Shown one piece after another: positions 25,371 through 36,681 of a stretch of DNA of 64,000 bases. The stretch's first letter is position 1, and the number at the start of each line of letters is the position of its first letter. Location of the stretch: NCBI GenBank assembly GCA_013400975.1, contig WBMZ01006404.1, positions 62,001 through 126,000 on the forward strand, in the 5' to 3' direction. Origin of the DNA: Atrichornis clamosus. Taxonomy: Eukaryota; Chordata; Aves; Passeriformes; Menuridae. The position numbers were made by a program, and so were the translations under genes. The notes beneath the pieces were generated by a model. It did not search any database, was not told the DNA's origin, and saw only the letters and a list, made by a program, of their open reading frames with translations.

Positions 25371-28300
25371 ACGAGGGTAACCATGCTGCATCCCTCTTCT
25401 TGTTCAGACCAGCAGTCATTAAAAGAGGGACAGGACCAAGTGGGATTGCTGGTTTGTTTTGGTTTGCTCCCCTCTAACCACCATGAAATTGCACTGGAGT
25501 CTACTTTGTTTCTGTTGCTCTATTTAGATGGATGCTCTCTACCTGTAGTGATGCAATTCTAGTTATTCTGGTTTTTATCTATGACTCACTCCTAAAATAA
25601 GCCCTTAAACAATTTTATTTTATAGTTCCAAGCGGTACTGCTGATTCATAAATGATATACTAGGAGTTGCATTTGAAGCCTGAAATGGTAACATGAGATT
25701 ACTGAAAAAACAAATTTTTAAGATTAAGCATAGTTATTGAGTTTGGCTCTCTTCTGGAAGAAACACTTATGTGATCAATAGATTGTTACGGTTTGTAGCA
25801 GTTAAAGTTTCAAGTTATAGAAATAATCTAAGAACAGATTAGTAGGATATAGGGTTGCAAATCTCCTGCTATAATAAACAAGACCGGTTTGGTATTTTAC
25901 AGACTATATAAACTCTGGCAATAAGAAAATGCTGATTAGTGCAGACCTAGATCAGTAACTGATTTCAACACTTGATTTTTTATCATTTTGCGAAATGGTA
26001 AAATGGCAAAAAGAAAAAAGTGAAATACTAACATGCTAGCAGCCATTCACATGGCTGATAGACACAGAGACCAGAAAAACAGTTTTTAACATTGCCTTTT
26101 TCTTTTCAAGCCCTCTCAAAAATGCTTCTCCTTACTCAAAAATTTAGTGGTACACGTTGTCTTTTCTCCTAGGACAGAGACTTGGCCACTATGCTAAAGC
26201 AACCAGAAGTCTTTAATTTTTAATTGGAAATTAAAATAGCAACAGGAGAGACAGCCAGGACTGTGACTTGGTGAATATGACTGTGACTTGGGTAGAAGAC
26301 ACGACCGCAGTGGGCTTTTTACCGGTGCACTGAGGAAGAGACACAGGCCACCCACTCAGGAGATGCCAGAGCTACTCTAGTCTTCTTACTTGTGTTACTC
26401 TGAAACATTTTCTTTATAGAGTTGGCAAAAGCTAGCTAGTGATTTTTAGCTTAAATTATTAACTGCTTTGGGGACAAGTTAATCTGCATTTGCCTGTGAG
26501 TAAGTTACAAGATTAAAAAATAACTAGCAGAGCCCTACTTTAAAGCTACTGCTATTTTTATCTGAGAAATCAAGGGAGTCCCCTCCTGTTGAGAGGGCAT
26601 GCGAGCTGAGCACTGCCATTTGCTGCAGTGGGAGCCTCCTTCACTTTGGAGAAACTGTGGAGGAGGAGATCCTACCACATACACATCCTGCAATGTGGCT
26701 CATGAGATTGTGCCTCTCTGAGGTGACCCGGGATGAACCTGCTGTAGGCCGACGGAGTTAATGGCAAGACCCTATGCTGGAAATAATGGAGGGCACTTTT
26801 ACAGCCCTCCCTGCCGAAACACATACTTTTAGGCATCCTATGAAAATGCAACGGCTAGTTGCCCCTAGTAAATTTGAGAGTACCTGAAATTCGCAGGTGC
26901 ACAATTATGTCCCTTTTCAACAGTCATACAATGCTGCTGCATTTTATCAGCCCATTTCACCATAGCACTGAATTCAGCATTGTAACTGAAAACATCTCTG
27001 CCATTATATCTGTAGGTCTATTAACTTAGGGCAATTACTCTGCAGGGAGGTGACAATTCCTTTATGGAAGTTATTGAATTTTGGTACTGCAAACACTGCA
27101 TCAATAATGAAAGGCAAGTAAGAGAGCACAATGTACCTGCACCATTCAGAAGTATTTTTTTTTTAATGGACTATATTGTCTAACGGATAATTCAGGCTTG
27201 GAAATGAGACATCAATATTTAATAATAATTAAATTTACTTTTCAAGGAAAATTAAAAACATGAGCTACTAATTACTGGCTTGGCTGAACAGGAGGGAGAT
27301 AGGGAAGAGGAATGAAAATGAGGGTCACTGATACGTCTTCATGGAGTTTGCTGACCTTTAGAAGAACTCCCAACTGATTGGTAACCTTAAACATTGATAA
27401 ATTAGACAATATTCACTGAACTCATTCTCATTTTTTATTTAGCAGTGACTTCCAGCTTTGTTCAGTAGTATTCCTTCTGCTCCTTACATACATGTAACAC
27501 TGAGTGTCTCTCCAAGGATCTGATTCAAGTCTTAGCTATTACCTTATGTCTTAATTTTTGGCTTTTTGGCCTATTAGTGTACTGCACTGTGCTACACAAA
27601 CCTACAGTAGCAGAAAGATCCTCCTACACTTAGGCTAGACAACAAAAGAAAAGGGATGTTTGTTTTTCATCTATACACCATTTTAGTTTTGATTAAAAGC
27701 TGGTATTAAACACCAGTATTACTCCATTAGAGAAAGGATTGAGAAAAAATTTTGGAGATAATTTTCCTTACAGTTCTCGTATTTGCCGTAGGTCTAAAAC
27801 CAATGTCAGAGGACGCACGGAACTAGAGTAAGTACAGAGACTCTTGCCTCACCTGCACCTTTTCTATCCACCAACCCAAAATAAGCATGCTTACAACGTT
27901 ACTATGTTCTGTAGGTATCTGCTCTACCAGATTCACTTGTTTTCTTCAGTTTTGTACAGTCTTTGCCAGAGCTCAAGGACTATGTCCTTTAAAAATGTTC
28001 ACTCTTTTCAAAAAAAGAACTCTGCTCTTCTATGTCTATCTTGTACCTCTTCTTGAATGAAATTGAAGTGCAGTTATTAAAGGGTAACAACTTTTGCTAA
28101 ACTTTCTCTCAGAACAGCCATGCAGTTGCTCCTGAAATCCAATGGAGATGTGCCTCAGAGTCTGAGGGGAAAACATGACCTCCGGACAATTACTAGCACA
28201 CAAGAAAACATTGTAGAGAAAGCAACTTGTTTTCGAGGGAGCTAACTCTCTTCTTTAAAAATTGTGATTACAGCTTGCCAAGAATAGGACAAAACACAAA

Positions 28301-29469
28301 ACATCCCCCCTAGAACACCTGTTATTAATGGACTAGATCAGGAAAAGATTTTATTTGATCTGAAACTCTTTGTAACTTTAATGGCTCAATGTAAAATGTC
28401 CATTTGGGTCTTTTTGCATTTTTTTTCCAGATTTTTAGTTTCTTGGGCTTGTTTATACTATTTGCATTCAGTGGCCTAGCATCTCTTGTATTGCCTGATC
28501 CAAAAACATCCATTACTCAGTAGACACTAGGGTTCAAGGGAATGCCTACTGGATACATGCGGTTTCATGAGTTTCCTTTGGTCTCCTGCTGTATGTGAAA
28601 CTCTGAAGTAGCATCTGTTTGTGGGAAATAATTCTGTTTTGTAAAACCATACACATGGACTTCCCTTGTAACTTAATATCACACAGGAGTAATATTAATG
28701 GAAGTTTTGCCTGTCCAGGTTGCAGGACAATCTACTGAACTCTTAAGAGAGATGCTGAAAAGCAGCAAGGGACTTTGAAAAGAATATGAGCACTAAAGCA
28801 GTACCTAAAGAATGCTGTCATCCTGGGCAGCTTCCTCCTCTCCTGTTTTGCCTCCACTGTTTGTGATGCTTTCTTTACAAATTCAGCCTTTTCAGCCTGC
28901 AATTTGTAAGCATTGCTTTATTCTGTATTTCTCTTTGAGAATAACATAGCTATGGTCACGTAGCCTCTTTTATTTATTGTCCCAACAGAATAGTAGTGAC
29001 AATAAGGTTTGCATATTGAAGTAATCCCCATGCATTAAGATACTTCACACAAACAGCAAAAGCAGCTGTGGAGCTTACGGAACACAAACCAACCCATGGC
29101 AGCTGGAGAGGGGAGGAATTTGGAGAAGATCCCCAGTAAATCTGAACAGATGCAAGTCACACACAAATGGTCTGTACTGGCTCTGTGTGACAACACCCCG
29201 CTGGCACATAGGGTCTGATCTTTAGGCATGTGAATTTCCTGTTTAATCCACTGTAATGACTCAGATGCATGAAGTTCCTTGTGTGTCCTAACAAAGGTAA
29301 GCCATGATAGGCACAAGGCTGTGCTGGGCATAAGCTCCCACATGTAGAGGAGCTAGACAGGCAATACTTCAGCTGTATTGTCCAGATGCCCAGGAATACT
29401 GGCAAAGAAGAAGAAATACCAGCACACTTGAAAATTACATCCTTGAAAAGAAAAGATGGCATAAACAGA
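25371..29469. other. Intergenic sequence downstream of NELL2, no gene recognised
   Basis: AT-rich. A small perfect hairpin (GGAGGGC / GCCCTCC, 9-base loop) is at 26788-26810. Overlapping frames at 29035-29462 minus lie just past the inferred NELL2 polyadenylation site and are not recognisable. Confidence 0.6.
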
Positions 29470-30207
29470 AACTTAAGGTAAGAGAAATATTTATTTAAAT
29501 TTGCACAATAACGAGCTTATACTGAACAAAGTCAATCAAGAAATAATAGTAAGTGCAGTAAAACAAGGAAATATTGATGACTTTTCCCATCAGAAAACAT
29601 TAAGAAGCCATGCCTGTGCATCACGGGTTTTCTTTTTTGTTTTTTTGGTTTTTTTACAATAACTTCTTTTTTTTTTTTTCAGCGCACATACTGTACATAT
29701 CACGTCTTAGCTGCTAGGTTCATTATTCCTGAAGGCTTCATCCTTTTACTCAAACATCTGCTACGTTCTGCAGTAAGCAATCAAACACACTTGTGCAGTT
29801 CCAAATATGATTAGGTAAATCTGCTGCATCTGGTCAAGTGTTGGACTCTCAAAGCTTCAGAAGACCCTGTAAGAGCTCTTAGTTGATTTTAGATCTTGAC
29901 ATCATTATGTACAGCATTACAATGTGTCACTTCACACTAACCTAAACATTCTGCACAAGGATGCCAGACAGACAAATAGCCAGAAGATTTGGGCCTAACC
30001 TCATACTAAGGTTTACACATCTGAGTTTATCGACCCCATAAATTTCACTCTGATTCAGGTAACCGAGTTCATCACATATCTGCACTTCAGATAGACAAAA
30101 CCAACTTAATTTTAGTTTTAATTTTGAACAATTTTTGGTCTAAAGGTCTATTTCTGTGAAGGAAAATTCTTTAACCAGAAACTGCTTGTGAGAGATAGTT
30201 GTTGGTG
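29470..30207 (-). other. NELL2: Probable NELL2 3' untranslated region
   Basis: Runs from the NELL2 stop codon to the first reasonable polyadenylation signal downstream. It is AT-rich, lacks conserved-looking coding frames, and carries an A-rich stretch on the mRNA strand (the T run at 29667-29679 of the plus strand). The far end is inferred from the AATAAA position plus about 20 bases; an alternative, longer UTR cannot be excluded. Confidence 0.55.
29490..29495 (-). terminator. Candidate polyadenylation signal AATAAA for NELL2
   Basis: The minus strand reads TTTAAATAAATATTTC here, containing a canonical AATAAA. It lies about 715 bases after the stop codon and is followed by U-rich sequence (TTTCTCTTACC), as expected downstream of a cleavage site. 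No transcript evidence is available. Confidence 0.5.
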
Positions 30208-30258
30208 TCACAGTTCCTGAAGGCACTGTGGATCCACTGAGCAACAGACGTGGCCATT
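30208..30258 (-). CDS. NELL2: NELL2 terminal coding exon with stop codon
   Basis: A short coding piece of 17 codons including the stop. The minus strand reads NGHVCCSVDPQCLQEL followed by TGA, the NELL2 C-terminus as I recall it, with Val instead of Ile as a conservative change at the fourth residue. It is preceded by a strong acceptor, a pyrimidine-rich CTTTCTGTTTTTCCATCCTTTAG. It joins in phase 0 to the upstream exon ending CQCK and supplies the last cysteines of the final VWC-like unit. It is too short to appear as an independent open frame and was found by translating the minus strand at the expected place. Confidence 0.95.
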   Translation of the reverse strand, partial: NGHVCCSVDPQCLQEL

Positions 30259-32978
30259 CTAAAGGATGGAAAAACAGAAAGAAGAATTGAAATAATTTGC
30301 ATTTTGTACAAAACAAGTAAATTTAACAAGTCTAGCTGTTTGCAAACACCCATCAGACTTGAACGTACAGATTTGTGAAATACAAAACGTACAGACTTGG
30401 ATCAGATTCATGACATTGTCATCATGTCCTTATGTTGCCCGAGGGAATGGGCTGTTATGATTCCTCTAATTGCTTGGCTTGCTGTGGTCTGTGTCCCAGA
30501 GCTACAGCAGACAAACTGAAAGAAGCTGGGATCAGTAGAAGGAATGCGCCCGACATAAAGGTATCAGGCATCTGCTCAAGTACATAAAGCTGTTGAACAA
30601 GACAGGGCACTTGGGAGTTTTATTTAGATCAGGCAGAAGGGACTCTGGGTTTTATTTCATCCTGAATGCTTCAACGTCATGCATCCTGGCTGTAACACCA
30701 ACAAACATTAATCTATAAATGTTTTCCTGATAGTCCAGACATTCTTCTGAGAATATTAGCAACTAAGGTCACAGATTGCCTATGGACATCATTAAAGTAC
30801 TGGACAAAAAATTTTCTGCATCTCTACTCCTTCTTTTCTTAAGTCTGATTCTTACAATGCAAATAAAACCTGAGTATTATTTATGAATTAGTCCAAATAC
30901 ATTCAATTGACTAAACTGACAGGACTTATTAAAGACCAAGGTCTGAATAATTCAAGCATTTTCTTTCACTCCTTCTGTTACAGGAGATTACAATCCAATT
31001 CTCCCCCTTCTTTACTTGTGATTAGAAATGTTTTTGCGGCTAAGTTTGCTTTAGCTGATGCCTAGGTTTCTGAATTCTTAAAGGATTTGTGTAAACCTAT
31101 TTTGCTATAGCTTGTTTAGAGAGGCTTAGACTGGAGCTTTGACCTTCCATGTGATGCTCTACAAGAGAAGAGTGAGGTGACTCAGGATGAATGAGAAGGA
31201 GCACTACACGAACTGGGCACACCATTAACCTGATCTGGAGGGAGCGGGCTGCTCGCATGCAGAACTGCAATATTAAAGTGCCGGCAATATGAGCAGATAG
31301 TGTATTTCAAAACTAACACTGCTCTGTAGAGAGAATTGAGTGAGATTTGGTTTGTTTAGGGACAAAGTGGTACCTCTCCTTTGTTAGGCAGATTCACACC
31401 TGAGTCATTAAAACTGTGGAGTTTGGCAGAGTATCTGTTTTAATCCCAGCTATGTTCACAATGCAGCAATGGATTTGATTAGTCTGTGTGTGTGTTTACA
31501 CTGAATACCAATTAGTCAATGCTTAAGGTTCAGTCTTTGCTTAACACAAAAGGCCAGATGGGAGCAGCACTAAGGTGGCCACCATCAGAATTGATCCTTG
31601 CCTTCTGCATTGCCACTGATGAGCAGTACAACAAGAACACATTTCCCATCACTGAGTCTCAAAAGTGCTTTAGGGAAGGATCACACACAACTATTTCTTT
31701 TACAAGTGGGCAACCAGAAGCACAAGAACCTTAGCAACTTGCCAAAGCAAAAAGTAACTTTAGCATTGGAGCTGGTGTATACCACCAGCTACGGACCCCA
31801 AAAGTACAGGTTTCTGCATGTAAGCCTGCTTCAACGTTCTTTGGCCAGCAGCTGGCTTTCTAACCATTAGCCAGTCTGTCAGATCACAGCATTTTCTTCT
31901 AACCACTGACCTCTTCTGACATCAAGACAAATGCCAACACTGACTTGGTGCATACCACTGCCCTTGAGAAAGGACTATGCCTCAACAGCAGCACCTATTG
32001 CACACATTATTACATCAGGTAAAGTGGAGGAAGAAGGCGATGCTAGACAGCTTCTGCTGCCTGATCACAGAGAATTCTCATAGAAGGAGGTGTTGAAGAT
32101 AGATTATTTTTCTATGAGCACCTTTTCAAAGTAGTTAGTTGTACCATGTGTTAGAGATTGAGAAGCATCTTGCTTGGGAAGGACATAGAACAAAGCTCAA
32201 AATCAATGTGAATTTCAATAGTAATTAAAGAACTATGCGAGAATTCTGCTGTCTCTCTCTCCTTGGCTACTGTGGGAACATGTATTGTCACTCTTCTGTT
32301 TTGGGTGGCAGAAAACACAATTCTCTTTATGGGCTTATTCTGAATAGGAACTCTTAATTTAAGTCCTTTTTCTTTTGCATCCTTAAAAAGAGATGCCAGA
32401 ATTCACATATGCCCAGAGCCATTAATTTTTCTTCTCAGACAATGAATTCCTTTGACTACAAAAATGGTAAATGTTCTAAACATGTCGATTAATTTTAAAA
32501 TACAAAAGCTATGTCACCATATAACTAGTTCTTTTATTCTGAAGACAATTATCATTCTCAAAAAGCAATTCAATCAGTTCCAAATGCACTACAGTATCAC
32601 ACTGAACAAATTTTTGGTGCAAAGTCTAGGCTTACATACCATATTTGTACGTTTCCAAGACAGCATGGAGCTTGGAGCTCCACAACCAAACTTGAATTGA
32701 GCTATCCTGGTGGAAAAGTGAAGCCCAGTACCGTGTCCACAGCACTCTGCAGCATGGGCTGTTTCCTGCTTCTGACCTTTAGTGCTGGCACACTAAACCG
32801 TGCATCTAGGACATGCAATAGTACAGTTAACTAAACTGAACACTTCTACCATCATATCTGCTGCTTTAAAACAAGTGTAGACACCAACTGTTCACTGATT
32901 GCACTCAGTGCATTAATATTTATGTGCCACAGAACAAGCTGGGAAGAAGCATCTCAGCTTCATCTTTACAACCCTTAC
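30259..32978 (-). other. NELL2: NELL2 intron (last), about 2.7 kb
   Basis: Bounded by GTAAGGGT at the donor and TTTAG at the acceptor on the minus strand. Unique, AT-rich sequence by eye. Several open frames of 60-90 codons occur (for example 31598-31870 plus) but show no recognisable protein, and I see no repeat I can name. Confidence 0.9.
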
Positions 32979-33203
32979 CTTGCACTGGCAGAGGGTGCAC
33001 TCTGTGCCATGCTTAATCCAAGAAGATCCAGTGAAGCGAATGACATTGGTTTCATCCAGACATGTTTTAGTGATGTCATTGCGAATGGTGTCTGCTTGGC
33101 AGGGGTCAGTGACACAGCGTGGGCAGCACTCGTTCTCGGGCAGGACACTGAATTCACAGTCCACCTCTGGGCATGGCAAGGGCCAGCAGTCAACTTCTCC
33201 TTG
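32979..33203 (-). CDS. NELL2: NELL2 coding exon: VWC domains near the C-terminus
   Basis: This 225-base phase 0-0 exon encodes 75 residues beginning QGEVDCWPLPCPEVDC and ending HGTECTLCQCK. It completes a VWC domain (motif NECCPRC), then starts the last, shortened VWC-like unit (DPCQADTIRNDITKTC onward). The acceptor is CTGAAAACAG and the donor AAG|GTAAGGGT. The apparent in-frame Met at 33177-33179 is inside the exon and is not a start. No stops or frameshifts are present. Confidence 0.97.
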
Positions 33204-35328
33204 CTGTTTTCAGAAAGAACAAGATATTATTATTAGCTTTTATTTTGTTTCATCACCCAGTCCTCTGAATCAGCATTATGTTTCCTAGCTGGCTATTTTC
33301 TCCCATCTGGTCCTGTACAGAATTCAGTGCAGAAAACACTGATACTCACTGACTGTGGGACACAGCAGATCAGGTGTTTCCTTCTGCATGCCACTCAGAA
33401 AGTATATTAGATTTAGCTTTTTTCAGTACACTCTCCATCAAGGTGCAACTGAAAATTCTCCATAAAAGTTACGCAATACAGGATATGGGTCTGTCTTTGT
33501 GAGGCCCTACTTCTGCAAGTGACAGAAGATGTAACATGACTGCACTGCAAAAATCCTCCAAAATCTCCAGTTTCACCTAGTTACCTCCAGTTCACCTACT
33601 TACAATTTGGACTGTTGCTTTGCCATAGAAAGCCCTCAAAATTATCTTTCCCACGGTTACAAATGCATTGGCTGGATTAAAGGCATCAGGCTACCAGCAG
33701 CCCAGTGTAATGGGGAACAGCCGCACATTTTCTGTGAGAGGACCTCCACACACTTACCATCCACTTAGGATATTATGATCACAATACCTGATGTTTCAAA
33801 CTTAAATACACTTTCTGCATGGTGGGTTTAGTACAGTCAGGGTAAGAAAAGGTCAGAGCAGAGACTTGAGTTGGGCCACAATATCCTTAGGGGAAGGGAT
33901 GCCTGAACACAAATCTAAAGATGTTTAATGAATCATGCCAGTTACTAGAAACTGGAATCAGCTTCCCTTCACTCTGGACCATGGCCAAAGTTGCAGATCT
34001 ATTGGTCAAAAGAAAGACTTCACAGAAGTCATTAATGCACTTTTTTTTTTGAGCAGGTGCATCTCTGACCTCCAATTTATTCAGCTCACTTGAGCACAGA
34101 TTGAGTAGTCTGGACTTAAGAGGGCAAGAAAAGGAGCATTTGGCCCTAGGAAATCAGTTTATTCACAAAAAATGTACCTAACACTTTGAGAATGAGGAGT
34201 TCACTATCACTAAGCAGAAGCTGAAAAAAAAATTCAGACACTTGTCATAGCTCCAGATTTCCTTCACTTGTTGCAGGAAGTATTTTGAAGTTAGTCTTTC
34301 ACAAAATTCTCATCTGGGTCAATTTTCTTCTTTTTGAATTACATGATGGTAAGAATGAAAGCAGTCTTTTAATCCAGTCACTGATCTTGATACTTCAATT
34401 TATTTTTTTGCAGTGATGGACAGTACAAGGAGCAGACAATACTTTGTCACCCAAAAAAATCCATGACCACTGAAAGAAAGCAGGCTTTTGCTAAAGCAGT
34501 AGCATCTTGAAAAAAAAGAAACATCTATTGAGATCCTAAATTGTAGGTTGGTTGGGTTTTTTTTAATTTTTAAGACATTTAATGAAGCACATGGTAATAT
34601 ATTTCATGGGATTTTATCAGTGGCAACACTGAAAGCGCAGTGCACAGAAATTGGCTTCTGGCTGTAATTCATGATACCTTGACAAGTCAGAGCTGTTATG
34701 TGGAGTAGCCTTTATATTTGTAGATAATCTGTGATAAAAGCTAGTTGTTTATATCTTGGGATTTTTTTCTGTTAGGGATACTTCCTGAGCAGCATTATGC
34801 AGAATAGTTTTTGCTCAGACTCGAAAAAACATGCCTAGGAAAAAGACAACAAGCTTTAACAGATTTTTTTTTTCCTCAACCTTATTTCACTGTTTTGAAA
34901 AATGCATAAAGTCTTCTTATTTTTCTGTTACTCAAAATGTCTGAATCAATAAATTTTAGTTTACCAGAATTCTTGAAATTATCAGCTGTGACAATAAATA
35001 CATATTTAGAATTTCCTAACAGAGCTTCATCAGTTCTGAATGAGTGAACACGAGTGTTGCTGTGTAGGTGCCATATCCAAATGACCCCCACTCTGCTAAA
35101 ACAATCTTCATGATTAAGTAATTTATATTATGTCTATTGTATCAAAATGCATTTTTGACAGGAACTTGACAATACGGACGAAAATCCAGGAAAACCAGAT
35201 TTTGATTATACACGTACTTCAGGGGAAATTAAGTGGATGTTAATGCATGAAAATGAAACTATCCAAAGAGCAGAATATCTCATATCCTTTTTCCCTCCTG
35301 TCTCTGCTGCTGTAATCAGGAGCCTTAC
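33204..35328 (-). other. NELL2: NELL2 intron, about 2.1 kb
   Basis: Bounded by GTAAGGCT and AACAG on the minus strand. AT-rich with short homopolymer runs; nothing else recognised. Confidence 0.9.
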
Positions 35329-35505
35329 CAAACAGCGGCACTGCTGACAGTTCTGTATCCAGGAGTCACCACTGTTATAGGAAAGCTCCCCACTCTGATG
35401 TAAACACTGACTGCTGAGCCTTGGATCACACTCAGGACAGCAAAAGAGGTCAACGGTGGGATTTTGGCAGTCACAGACCATTCGCCGGCACATCACATAT
35501 CCATT
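35329..35505 (-). CDS. NELL2: NELL2 coding exon: end of one VWC domain and start of the next
   Basis: This 177-base phase 0-0 exon encodes 59 residues, from NGYVMCRRMVCDC to CQQCRCL. The first part finishes the VWC domain begun in the upstream exon, including the CCPEC motif characteristic of VWC. The second part, from SSQCLHQSGELSYNSGDSW, begins the next VWC domain. The acceptor is TAAAAACAG and the donor is TTG|GTAAGG. Extracellular VWC domains in this family are protein-interaction modules; the match to NELL2 is clear along the whole exon. Confidence 0.96.
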
Positions 35506-36487
35506 CTGTTTTTAGAAGAGAGACATACAGTGATGGCAGAAATTTGCAACTCCAACCATACTTGTGCCAAAATTTGATTTTTTGCCATGATTCTAAGCGA
35601 CTAGCAGCTCACAAAGTTTTCCACTACACAGTATCTTTATCAAAATACAATTCACACCAAGTCAGAAACCCAAATACACACTCAGTAACTACCATAAAGT
35701 TCCCCTGTTGTCTTATATACATCCTCCATTCAACCAATCTTCAGGCCTCTCTCCCCTGAGGTGGTGAAACTCAAGGGTGTCTTTCCCAAGGGTCAAATTT
35801 TAATGGATTGCACTTTGTCATTCTCATATGGATGCTAGATGAATCTTGCTTTAAATTTCCAGGTCATAAAATATCATAGAATACCAGATTGGATGGCGTC
35901 AAGGAAGATCAATCCCTCTCTTCAGTAATTATTCACATAGAAAGACGATAGGTGTTCTGAAACTAAACCATGTACACGAAAGTTGAGCTGCTGAAGTGCT
36001 CAGGATATTGTCAGCAGTGTATTGGGCCTTCATTCTCCACCAGCATTTAGCTTGGGACCAAACTTCCCAGAGCAAACATTTGAGCAAGTTAAGCTGAATT
36101 ACTCTGCAGGCACAGAACCTACTTCTATTTATAGCCATCTGCTAGAGATACTGGCGTCAGCCTCCGATGTGTCTAGACAGACAGTTTCTTTGCAAGAAAA
36201 TGCTGTTACTTCCACCCAGAGAACACAGGTGGCATCTCTGCTAACAAAAGAGTATTATCATCCTTCTTCCAGTACCATATAATAAACTTCCCATGGATGT
36301 TTTGCTCATGCAGGTTGGAGAGAGAAGCTATCCCCAAAACTCTATGTAATATATAATTCTATTTTTCTGTAGCACCACACACGCACATGAGAAGGCAGCT
36401 CAAACAGGAATTTCACTTGAATCATGATGCTCTGCACTTCATCCCCACCACCACCTTGCAAAAGCAGCTACTTCCATTTGTACTGAC
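35506..36487 (-). other. NELL2: NELL2 intron, about 1.0 kb
   Basis: Bounded by GTCAGTAC and AACAG on the minus strand. Holds a short CR1-tail-like fragment around 35868-35920 and nothing else I can name. Confidence 0.9.
35868..35920 (-). mobile_element. Short CR1 3'-end fragment (minus orientation)
   Basis: The plus strand reads atatcatagaataccagatt followed by ggatggcgtcaagg. This resembles the reverse complement of the CR1 3' terminus, whose plus-sense end is a repeat of the type ATTCTATGA preceded by a conserved stretch. Only about 50 bases are recognisable, so the assignment is tentative. Confidence 0.45.
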
Positions 36488-36681
36488 CTGGCACGAGCAG
36501 ACAGAGCATCTGTCATTCTCCAGCACCCAAATCTGACCATTGTGCTTGATTTTGCCTTCATGGATACAGTCTCCTGTGCAGTTCTTGCCATGGGGACATC
36601 GACAGTCGTACCCACCATCCAAGTTAAAACAAACAGTGTCATTGGCACAGCTATGCCTTCCAGTTCCACATTCATCAATGT
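36488..36681 (-). CDS. NELL2: NELL2 coding exon: last EGF-like domain plus start of first C-terminal VWC domain
   Basis: This 194-base exon completes an Asp codon (G|AC) from the upstream exon and then encodes 64 residues. It opens with IDECGTGRHSCANDTVC, a calcium-binding EGF-like domain, and CFNLDGGYDC again fits the Asn-hydroxylation consensus. NDT and NCT are two possible N-glycosylation sequons. The second half, from GDCIHEGKIKHNG to CSVCSCQ, is the first half of a von Willebrand factor type C (VWC) domain. The acceptor is TTTTTGCAG and the donor is CAG|GTCAGTA. The exon ends in phase 0. The closely matching order EGF then VWC is specific to the NELL family. Confidence 0.96.

Noticed and set aside
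25786..25960. Sequence beginning TGTTACGGTTTG considered as an LTR start
   Set aside because: No matching LTR end, polyadenylation signal or duplication was found at a suitable distance.
1..29000. Possible 3' exons of TMEM117, the convergent neighbour of NELL2 in human
   Set aside because: No plus-strand frame with an acceptor resembled a membrane protein C-terminus. The neighbour is probably outside the window.
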